This document shows, in pieces, positions 28,162 to 34,620 of a DNA stretch of 64,000 bases. Under the pieces are notes generated by a model. It had not been told where the DNA came from and searched no databases. It was given only the letters and a program-made list of their open reading frames with translations. A program made the position numbers and the translations under genes. Position 1 is the stretch's first letter, and every line of letters begins with the position of its first letter. Source of the DNA: CAYRSS01 sp964426945 (GTDB taxonomy: Bacteria; Planctomycetota; Phycisphaerae; UBA1845); NCBI GenBank assembly GCA_964426945.1, contig CAYRSS010000003.1, positions 62,001 to 126,000 on the forward strand, read 5' to 3'.

Positions 28162-29364
28162 TCAGCCCGTGACGGACGAACCCATCGTCAGCATCGGCAG
28201 CAGCAGCGCCATCAGGATGACGAACACGGCCGACGCCATGATCACCAGCAGCAGCGGCTCGAAAACGCGCACCGCCAGGTCGATCTGCCGGGCGGTGCGG
28301 GCCTCGTTCGTGTCCGCGATCTGCACCAGCACGCCTTCCAGCGAGTTGCTCTCCTCCGCGACCGAGATCATGTCGACGATGTCGAGCGGAAAGAGACCCG
28401 AGTCGCCCAGGGGCTGCGAAAGGCTCGCTCCCTTGCGCACGCTGTCGCCCGCATCGCCGATCACGTCCGCGAGGATGCGGTTGCCCGCCGAATCCTTGGA
28501 AATCCGCAGCGCCTGAAGGATCGGCACGCCGTTGTGCAGCATCGTGCCGAGAATGCGGCAGAAGCGGCACACCGCCATCATCGTGTAGATCCGGCCCACC
28601 AGCGGGGCCTTGAGCTTCACTCGCTCCATGCCCACCTTGAACCACTCGGAGTTGCGCACCGAGGCGTAGGCGATGCCCACGCCGCCGAGCGCGATCGCCA
28701 CGGTCACGTAGTTCTGCGTCAGCAGATCGGTCACGCCGAACACAAAGTGCGACAGCACGTTCAGCGTCTCGGGGCGGAGAAACTGCCGGATCTTCGGCAC
28801 CACCACCAGCATGAGCAGCATCACGACACCGGACCCGACGACCACGAGGATCGACGGGTAGATCATCGCACCGACCACCTTGTTCTTCAGTTCGTCCTGC
28901 TTCTCGCTGAAGATCGCGATGCGGTGGAGCACATCCTCGAGGAAGCCGCCCTGCTCCCCCGCGCGCACCATCGAGCACTGCAGATCGGAGAACGCCGACG
29001 GGTGCTTCGCCATCGCGTCGCCGAGCGACGCGCCGCCGGCCACGTCCTCGCGCAGTTCGCGGATGACCTGCGTAAGCCCGCCGCGCGACGCCTGCTTCGA
29101 CAGCACGTCGAGCGAGCGCATCATCGGTACGCCCGCCTTCAGCAGGTCGGCGAGCTGGCCGTAGAACACCGTGAGGTGCGCGCCCTTGATCTTGCGGCGA
29201 CGCGAAAAGCCCGCGGCTGAGTCCTGGATCCCCTCGTTGACCGTGATCGGGAAAAGCGACTTCTCGTCGAGTTGGCGCAGGGCGACCTGGTAGTTCTCCG
29301 CCGTCAGCACGCCGGTCACGTGCTGTCCGTCCGAGCCGACCGCCTTGTAGCTGTAGCTGGGCAT
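28162..29364 (-). CDS. gspF: T2SS inner-membrane platform protein GspF
   Basis: 400 residues. The ATG at 29362-29364 begins PSYSYKAVGSDGQHVTG, the normal GspF start, with AGGA about 8 nt upstream. Two T2SSF domains can be seen: FYGQLADLLKAGVPMMRSLDVL in the first and FCRILGTMLHNGVPILQALRIS in the second. Hydrophobic segments lie near 170-190, 220-240 and 370-395. GspF is the polytopic platform that couples GspE to pseudopilin polymerisation. It is the first gene of the leftward block; the ATPase gene that normally precedes it is absent from the 373 bp upstream. Confidence 0.93.
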   Translation of the reverse strand: MPSYSYKAVGSDGQHVTGVLTAENYQVALRQLDEKSLFPITVNEGIQDSAAGFSRRRKIKGAHLTVFYGQLADLLKAGVPMMRSLDVLSKQASRGGLTQVIRELREDVAGGASLGDAMAKHPSAFSDLQCSMVRAGEQGGFLEDVLHRIAIFSEKQDELKNKVVGAMIYPSILVVVGSGVVMLLMLVVVPKIRQFLRPETLNVLSHFVFGVTDLLTQNYVTVAIALGGVGIAYASVRNSEWFKVGMERVKLKAPLVGRIYTMMAVCRFCRILGTMLHNGVPILQALRISKDSAGNRILADVIGDAGDSVRKGASLSQPLGDSGLFPLDIVDMISVAEESNSLEGVLVQIADTNEARTARQIDLAVRVFEPLLLVIMASAVFVILMALLLPMLTMGSSVTG

Positions 29365-29737
29365 CGCGAATCCTGGTTCGCAGCCTCGCACCGGCGGCAC
29401 GCCGCGCGCGAATCTGCGACCCTCAAAGCCGCCGGTCCCACCGAGGAATGGGCGAACCGCATAGCCCGCCGGACCACCCGGGCCGACGTCTTGAGGGGGC
29501 CTCCTGCCGCCGTTAACCTAGCCGGGGCCTTGACTTACGTCAATCCCAGACGGCTGGCGGCGGGCCCCGAACACACCGGGACCAGGCGCCCCTCTTGTAC
29601 ACCTCGCCACGCGCCGAGATTGCAGCCTCCGGGATGTGGACCGGTAACACCGCCCACCCCAGGCGGTGGCGGTCGGGCCGCCGCCACCCCGGATGGCAAG
29701 GCTGAAAACGACCCCGCCGGCGGGCGGGGGTGGCGAT
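29365..29737 (-). other. Intergenic region upstream of gspF
   Basis: 373 bp of very GC-rich sequence between the histidine kinase stop and gspF. I see no gene. The hairpin at 29665-29688 lies here. No convincing -35/-10 pair for gspF was found, though a promoter for the secretion block would be expected in this stretch. Confidence 0.5.
29665..29688 (-). terminator. Hairpin after the histidine kinase gene
   Basis: An 8-bp perfect stem (29665-29672 with 29681-29688) with an 8-nt loop lies about 50 nt beyond the kinase stop. There is no T tract, so assignment as terminator rests on position. Confidence 0.35.
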
Positions 29738-30829
29738 TCAGGAACCGGCGGCCGGAATGGTGACCGTGAACACGGTGCCCTCACCGGGGACTGACTCGGC
29801 GGAAATGGAGCCCCCGAGGTACTGCACGATGCCATGCGCCACGGCCAACCCGAGGCCCGGAGCGCGGGTCGTGGTGCCGAGATCCCCCTTGGTGCTGAAA
29901 AAGGGCTCGAACAGGTGAGACATCTCCTCTTCGGTCATCCCGCGCCCGGTGTCGCGGATCCGGGTGACCAGCCGGCCGTCAACCAGTTCCCCTTCAAGGC
30001 TCAGCGTGCCGCCGTCCGGCATCGCATCAACGGCGTTCTGGACGATATGCCGCAGGACGGTGTCGAGCTGCGCCCGGGGGACCGCGACGACGGGAAGCCC
30101 GCCGATCCGCAGTTCCAGGCGGATGTCGCCGCGATGGAGGTTTTTTTCGACGTCGTCTGCGAGGGAGTAAATCACCTCGGAATAGTCGGAGAGGTGATCC
30201 TGCACGGTATCGCCTTCAGCAAACCGCAGCAGGCTGTGCAGGAGATTCGTAGCGCGCATCAGGCCGCGGGAGGTCTGGCGGAGTACGCGCTCCTGGAGCA
30301 CCGGGTCGCCGCTGTCAGACGCGAAGTCTACGCTGGTGACGATGCCGCCAAGGATGTTGTTGAAGTAGTGCGAAAAGGCCCCCGCCATGTGGCCGAGCGC
30401 GGCCATCTTGCGGTTCTCCAGCCGCTCATTCTGCAGCCGGATGCGCCGCGTGATGTCGCGCACGCAGATCGATGCACCAACCGCCCCGCCAGACTCGTTC
30501 ATGATGGGCGAGATGGTCATGATGAGTTCGCGCTGGGCCCCGTGTTCATCGCGATAGTGAAATTCGAGGTCGCCGTGCTCACACGCCTGCACCGCGGACT
30601 GGAGCAGGCGCTCCGCCGCGGCCCGGCTCGCCATGGGCAGCACCGAAAGGACCGACGTGCCCAGCATGGCGGACTTTTCGGCGCCGAACATGCGGGCGGC
30701 GGCGGCGTTCCAGGACCGGATGTGCAGAGAGGGATCGGTGGCAACCATGGCGAGCGCGCTGTCCTCGAACAGGCGGCGGAAGAATCCGTCGTCACCACCC
30801 GTTCCGCGCTGATCCCCGGCAGACGTCAT
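29738..30829 (-). CDS. Orphan PAS-domain sensor histidine kinase
   Basis: 363 residues from the ATG at 30827-30829, which overlaps the upstream lipoprotein stop by 4 nt. A PAS domain spans about 15-135 (FEDSALAMVATDPSLHIRSWN). The H box AFSHYFNNIL places the phospho-acceptor at His154. The ATP-binding domain shows the N box (Asn265), DTGRGM (Asp293), FEPFFSTKG and GLGLAVAHG. There is no transmembrane helix, so it is probably cytoplasmic. The HxFNN-type H box resembles NtrB-like and related kinases. No response regulator gene lies nearby, so its partner is unknown. Co-translation with a lipoprotein suggests an envelope-linked signal, which is inference. Confidence 0.88.
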   Translation of the reverse strand: MTSAGDQRGTGGDDGFFRRLFEDSALAMVATDPSLHIRSWNAAAARMFGAEKSAMLGTSVLSVLPMASRAAAERLLQSAVQACEHGDLEFHYRDEHGAQRELIMTISPIMNESGGAVGASICVRDITRRIRLQNERLENRKMAALGHMAGAFSHYFNNILGGIVTSVDFASDSGDPVLQERVLRQTSRGLMRATNLLHSLLRFAEGDTVQDHLSDYSEVIYSLADDVEKNLHRGDIRLELRIGGLPVVAVPRAQLDTVLRHIVQNAVDAMPDGGTLSLEGELVDGRLVTRIRDTGRGMTEEEMSHLFEPFFSTKGDLGTTTRAPGLGLAVAHGIVQYLGGSISAESVPGEGTVFTVTIPAAGS

Positions 30830-31707
30830 GGCGACTGGGCCGATCCCATCCTCATTTCGTAAGGCCGCGGCTTGAGGATCCACACGGTCTGCACGCGGCT
30901 GCCCCCGCGCACGCTGGAGAAGAACCGGCTGCCCGGAAGAAAGTCGTTATCCGCCTGATCGCCCGGCCCGACGACAAGACTCTCGCCGCTGGACAGGCCG
31001 ATGCGGGTGGTGAGCTCGTCAAATGCGTAGATATCAAATGCCGGCACCTGAACGATCTGGCCGCCGCGGTTTTCCCACGTCATCCTGCCAAGGTCGTGAC
31101 GTACCTCGAGCGAGACCTCCAGCTCGGTGCGGCCGGCGATCTGCGGATACATCGCGTAATTGACTTTGAGAAGCATCGCGCCTTCCGGAATCGTCCGGCC
31201 CGCGAGCCGGCCGCCGCGGTCGTAGGAAAAGACCGTCTGTCCCTCCTCGATCAGGCCCAGCTCGACGGTGGCCGGCGCCCCGCCGCGGACGATCTGCTGC
31301 TGCGTCTGCATCGTGGCGCGGGCGGCGTCGAAGATCGCCTGCAGCGCCGGCCAGGCGCCTTCGCCGATCGCGCCCATGCGCAGGCCGTTGCGGACCAGCA
31401 GCGGTGCCTGCCGGACATCGAGCCTCATCTCGTCGGCGTGATTCCAGATCTTCGCGGCGTGATCGGCGCCGCCGATGGGGAAGTCGACCCGAAGGATGTC
31501 GAACTGCAGCGCGACCAAGGCTGCGGGAGTCCGGTCAGCCGCCGGACGGGACGGTGCCCCGGGGCCGGGTGTGTCAGGGGCGGCCGAGCGTTCACTGCGT
31601 TCGTGGGCTCCGCCGCCGAACAGTTGGCGGAACGATCCCCCGCCGCTGCAGCCGCCGGCCGCCAGCAGTGCGCATGCGACGACGACAAGCTGAGCGCGAA
31701 CGTACAC
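30826..31707 (-). CDS. Hypothetical lipoprotein co-transcribed with the histidine kinase
   Basis: 293 residues from a GTG at 31705-31707 with GAGGGA about 10 nt upstream. The signal peptide ends in lipobox LAAGGC, followed by a Ser/Pro/Gly-rich linker (about 22-62). The rest is an unrecognised beta-rich domain, with segments such as LQFDILRVDFPIGG and a Tyr/Asp-rich middle. A SGESLVVGPGDQADNDF segment lies near residue 240. Because it directly precedes the kinase and overlaps it by 4 nt, it could be a periplasmic sensor or the regulated target, but no family-based evidence supports either. Confidence 0.65.
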   Translation of the reverse strand: MYVRAQLVVVACALLAAGGCSGGGSFRQLFGGGAHERSERSAAPDTPGPGAPSRPAADRTPAALVALQFDILRVDFPIGGADHAAKIWNHADEMRLDVRQAPLLVRNGLRMGAIGEGAWPALQAIFDAARATMQTQQQIVRGGAPATVELGLIEEGQTVFSYDRGGRLAGRTIPEGAMLLKVNYAMYPQIAGRTELEVSLEVRHDLGRMTWENRGGQIVQVPAFDIYAFDELTTRIGLSSGESLVVGPGDQADNDFLPGSRFFSSVRGGSRVQTVWILKPRPYEMRMGSAQSP

Positions 31708-31745
31708 GGCGCGAAATCCCTCACTTGGCGAACCGGCGAATCTCC

Positions 31746-31774
31746 TATGTATGAAGCTTGCGGCCGATCGTCAA
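31746..31774 (-). promoter_or_regulatory. Predicted promoter of the lipoprotein-kinase unit
   Basis: On the minus strand a TTGACG element (31769-31774) is followed after 17 nt by TACATA (31746-31751), 39 nt upstream of the GTG start. The -35 match is good and the -10 moderate. It stands out from a very GC-rich background. Confidence 0.45.
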
Positions 31775-31878
31775 GCCGAGGCTGTGGCTGCAGGGCCGCC
31801 CGGCCTCCGCCTTTCGCCGCACGGCCCCGCCGCCCGCCCGTCCCGCGTCCGCCGCCTGTCCCCGCGCCGCCCAACCGC

Positions 31879-31884
31879 TATACT
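31879..31884 (+). promoter_or_regulatory. Possible -10 element for the glycosyltransferase
   Basis: TATACT is an isolated AT-rich hexamer in a GC-rich intergenic region 93 nt before the glycosyltransferase start. No good -35 is seen at 16-18 nt, so the call is weak. Confidence 0.28.
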
Positions 31885-31976
31885 GGCCCCGCCCGCCGCC
31901 AGGTGCGCGGGCCGGTCGCGGGTGGTCGCGGCCCGCAGCTGGACAGGCGGCGCACGGCGCCCGGCGCGGACGACTC

Positions 31977-33206
31977 ATGCACGTAGTCTACATTCACCAG
32001 CATTTTTCGACCAAGAAGGGGTCCAGCGGCACGCGCTCGTACGAGATGAGCCAGCGCCTGATCCGCGCGGGGCACAAGGTCACGATGTTCTGCGGCGTCA
32101 ACGACGCGACGGCCGGCGCCCTGAGCCACAGCCAGCGCGTCAACGAGATGGACATCGACGGCATTCACGTCGTGTGTATCGCGGAACGCTATGAGAACCG
32201 GATGGGCATCATGGCGCGGGCCCGGTCGTTCTACGGCTTCGCCTGGTCGGCCGGCAGCCTGATCAAGTCGCTGAAGCCGGACCTGGTCTTCGCCACCTCG
32301 ACCCCGCTCACCGTCGGCCTGCCGGGCATGAAGGGCGCCCGCCGCCACCGCGTGCCCTTCGTCTTCGAGGTGCGCGATCTCTGGCCCGAACTCGTCATTG
32401 CCACCGGGGCGATGACCAACCGGCTCGGCATTGCCTACCTCGAACATCTGGAGAAGAAGATCTACTTCGCCGCTGAGCGCATCATCGCCCTGGCGCCGGG
32501 CATCAAGGACGGCGTCTGCCGCACCGGGTATCCGCAGGACCGTGTGGCGATGATCCCGAACGCGTGCGATCTCGACCTCTTCCAGCCATCCCGCGAGCCG
32601 CTCGACGACCCCCGCTTCGGCGGGCCGGAGGAGCTGCGCCTGATCTTCACCGGCGCCCACGGTCTGGCCAACGGTCTCGACGCCGTCGTCGACGCCGCCG
32701 CAGAACTGAAGCGGCGTGGCGAAAAGGGGATCCGGTTCATCTTCGTCGGCTCGGGCGGCAAGCGCGATCATCTCATTCGTCGCACGCAGGACGAAGGACT
32801 CGGTGACTACTGCCACTGGCTCACCTTCATCCCCAAGGACGAGCTCGCCCGACTGCTGCCCCGCATGGACGTGGGGATGATGATTCTCAAGAACATCCCG
32901 GCGTTCTACTACGGCACCTCGCCGAACAAGTTCTTCGACTACATCGCCTGCGGCCTGCCCGTCATCAACAACTACCCCGGCTGGCTCGCGGGGATGATCG
33001 AGGAGCATCGCTGCGGCAAGGTCGTCCCCCCGGACGACCCGAAGGCGTTCGCCGATGCGGTCGTCTGGATGAAGAACAACCGCGCCGAGCTGAAGGAGAT
33101 GGGACGGCGTGGTCGCAAGCTGGCCGAGAGCCAGTTCGACCGAGACCGGCTCGGCGCCCAATTCGTTGAAGTCCTCGAGAAGTCCCGCGCCGAGTTCCGG
33201 GGTTGA
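31977..33206 (+). CDS. Glycosyltransferase family 4 (WbuB-like)
   Basis: 409 residues. The ATG at 31977 gives MHVVYIHQHFSTKKGSSGTR, the characteristic N-terminus of WbuB-like GT4 enzymes; longer in-frame versions add unrelated residues. The N-terminal Rossmann half carries EVRDLWPELV. The C-terminal half has ALAPGIKDG, IPNACDLDLFQPS and the nucleotide-sugar-binding region around LRLIFTGAHG, with FYYGTSPNKFFDYIACGLPV where GT4 enzymes have the acidic donor-binding motif. It should transfer an activated sugar in the cytoplasm, probably to a surface polysaccharide or lipid-linked precursor. Substrate is unknown and no other polysaccharide genes are adjacent. The neighbouring GNAT gene starts 31 nt downstream and may belong to the same pathway. 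Confidence 0.9.
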   Translation: MHVVYIHQHFSTKKGSSGTRSYEMSQRLIRAGHKVTMFCGVNDATAGALSHSQRVNEMDIDGIHVVCIAERYENRMGIMARARSFYGFAWSAGSLIKSLKPDLVFATSTPLTVGLPGMKGARRHRVPFVFEVRDLWPELVIATGAMTNRLGIAYLEHLEKKIYFAAERIIALAPGIKDGVCRTGYPQDRVAMIPNACDLDLFQPSREPLDDPRFGGPEELRLIFTGAHGLANGLDAVVDAAAELKRRGEKGIRFIFVGSGGKRDHLIRRTQDEGLGDYCHWLTFIPKDELARLLPRMDVGMMILKNIPAFYYGTSPNKFFDYIACGLPVINNYPGWLAGMIEEHRCGKVVPPDDPKAFADAVVWMKNNRAELKEMGRRGRKLAESQFDRDRLGAQFVEVLEKSRAEFRG

Positions 33207-33237
33207 TCGCCTCGGATCCCGCGCGCCGCACCCAGCC

Positions 33238-33837
33238 ATGACCACCTCACCCGGCCTACCCCGGCGCAGCCTCGCCCGCGCGGTGCTCGAACGCATGTGG
33301 GGGCGGACTCGCGTCTACCGCGTTTTCCGCCACGACCCGTCACGCGGCTGGGGGCAGCGCGACGACGCCGTGTGTGAGTACGACGTCGCAGCCCCGCCGC
33401 CGACGGAGGTTGTCGAGGCCTATCGACGACACGCAGGCCGTGCGGGCGCCGGCGTGATGCTCGGCCGCCTCGCCCACGGCCGGGCGACGATGCTCACGAT
33501 CTTCGACCGCGGCGAGATGCTCGCCTACGGGTGGCTGCAGGCGTGGGAGGCGGTGCAGCGTGAGTTCTGGTGGCTCGGCGTGCGCGGCCTGGCGCTCGGC
33601 CCTTATTGGACCAACGCCCAGCACCGCGGCCGGGGGCTTTACGGCCGGCTGCTCGCCCACAGCGTCGCCAGCCGCCACGGCACCCCCGATACACCGCTTT
33701 TCATCTGGGCTCGAGCTGAAAACGCGCCGTCCATTGCAGGCATTCTGCGCGCCGGTCTGTTCCATGACCTCGGGCGTCACCGCGTCCACGTCGCGTGGTT
33801 CGGGTTCAGCCGCCGGCACGCCGCGCTGACGGATTGA
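33238..33837 (+). CDS. GNAT-family N-acetyltransferase
   Basis: 199 residues from the ATG at 33238. The acetyl-CoA binding motif A is visible as NAQHRGRGLYGRLLAHS, preceded by a strand (LALGPYWT). The C-terminal part IWARAENAPSIAGILRAGL is the usual motif-B helix, with Asn-x-x-Ser/Ile-x-x-Leu-x-x-x-Gly spacing. The first 50 residues are basic and less conserved. The family acetylates amines on small molecules, sugars or proteins. Position 31 nt after a glycosyltransferase makes an amino-sugar acetylation role possible, but the substrate is not readable from sequence. Confidence 0.82.
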   Translation: MTTSPGLPRRSLARAVLERMWGRTRVYRVFRHDPSRGWGQRDDAVCEYDVAAPPPTEVVEAYRRHAGRAGAGVMLGRLAHGRATMLTIFDRGEMLAYGWLQAWEAVQREFWWLGVRGLALGPYWTNAQHRGRGLYGRLLAHSVASRHGTPDTPLFIWARAENAPSIAGILRAGLFHDLGRHRVHVAWFGFSRRHAALTD

Positions 33838-33875
33838 GCAGAGGCCCGGCCGCAGTTGTCCGCCCTGCGCCGCCG

Positions 33876-33884
33876 TGGTAAAAT
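33876..33884 (+). promoter_or_regulatory. Extended -10 element immediately before the ferritin-like gene
   Basis: TGGTAAAAT fits an extended -10 (TGnTAnAAT). It ends only 6 nt before the GTG start codon at 33891, so a transcript starting at the normal distance would be leaderless or nearly so. Confidence 0.4.
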
Positions 33885-33890
33885 TCGCCC

Positions 33891-34355
33891 GTGCACTCCG
33901 CATTCGACGCCAAGGTCCGCGCGCTCTCGATCGAGAAGGCCCTGGCCGTCGCCGCCTACGGCGAATCCGTCGCCGCCTTCCGTTATCGCACCCTCTGTGA
34001 AAAGGCGCCCACCGAGGCACACCGCCGCGTCTTCACCGAAATGGCCGAGGAGGAACAGGGCCATCACGAGCAGATCCAGGCCCTGCTTGGCGGCGAATAT
34101 GCCGGGGCCGACTTCGTCCTTTCCGCGGAGGACAAGGCGCTGGTCATTGTCGGGCCGCGCACGCTCGATTGCTCAACACCTGCCGCCTTCGCCCGGGCGA
34201 TGAGCGATATCCACGATTCGGAAGTCCAGACCGGCAACTTCTACGCCCGATTCCATGACGCGACGTCGCGGACGGACCTAAAGCCCCTCCTCCGCGAAAT
34301 GGCGGACGAATGCTACGAACACGCCCAGCGCCTGCTCGAGATTCCCGGGATGTGA
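33891..34355 (+). CDS. Ferritin-like / rubrerythrin-type di-iron protein
   Basis: 154 residues forming a four-helix bundle. Candidate di-iron ligands sit in AAYGESVAAFRYRTL (helix 1), EMAEEEQGHHEQI (helix 2), DIHDSEVQTGNFYARF (helix 3) and REMADECYEHAQRL (helix 4), in rubrerythrin-like ExxH spacing. No C-terminal rubredoxin Cys4 domain is present. Such proteins reduce peroxide or store iron in the cytoplasm. The GTG at 33891 must be the start, since an in-frame TAA lies 12 nt upstream and no other start codon is available. The tRNA-Lys gene follows on the opposite strand. Confidence 0.85.
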   Translation: MHSAFDAKVRALSIEKALAVAAYGESVAAFRYRTLCEKAPTEAHRRVFTEMAEEEQGHHEQIQALLGGEYAGADFVLSAEDKALVIVGPRTLDCSTPAAFARAMSDIHDSEVQTGNFYARFHDATSRTDLKPLLREMADECYEHAQRLLEIPGM

Positions 34356-34381
34356 CGGACGGCCCCGGGGGCGGGGCGCCA

Positions 34382-34454
34382 TGAGGGCGGTGGGGGTCGA
34401 ACCCACGACCCACGGCTTAAAAGGCCGTTGCTCTGCCGACTGAGCTACACCCTC
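34382..34454 (-). tRNA. tRNA-Lys(TTT)
   Basis: A 73-nt cloverleaf folds on the minus strand. The 7-bp acceptor has one G-T pair. The D stem is GCTC/GAGC, the anticodon stem ACGGC/GCCGT, the loop CTTTTAA (anticodon TTT), and the T stem GTGGG/CCCAC with loop TTCGACC. The discriminator is A, and CCA is not encoded. Confidence 0.95.
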
Positions 34455-34467
34455 GAACCAGGATCGC

Positions 34468-34496
34468 ACTTCACCACGCCCCCCGCCGGGCGTCAA
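34468..34496 (-). promoter_or_regulatory. Predicted tRNA-Lys promoter
   Basis: On the minus strand TTGACG (34491-34496) and TGAAGT (34468-34473) are separated by 17 nt. They are placed so that transcription would begin a few nucleotides before the tRNA 5' end. Confidence 0.45.
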
Positions 34497-34540
34497 CCGG
34501 CCGCTTCGGCGCGGTTTCTGGGGCGACGCAACCCGTGCTA

Positions 34541-34549
34541 TGCTATGAT
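34541..34549 (+). promoter_or_regulatory. Extended -10 upstream of the Ser/Thr kinase gene
   Basis: TGCTATGAT matches the extended -10 form (TGnTATnAT). It lies 71 nt before the TTG start. The same nine bases occur before the TlpA-like gene at 57005. Confidence 0.4.
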
Positions 34550-34620
34550 GATGGGGCTCGCAGGCTGCCCGTCGGACCGAGCCGCGACTGACCAGGCTCC
34601 GCTCTACACGGACACTTCAA

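Noticed and set aside
29518..29835. 105-codon frame in the gap upstream of gspF
   Set aside because: Pro/Ser/Arg-rich without motif; overlaps the start of the region encoding the kinase C-terminus in another frame.
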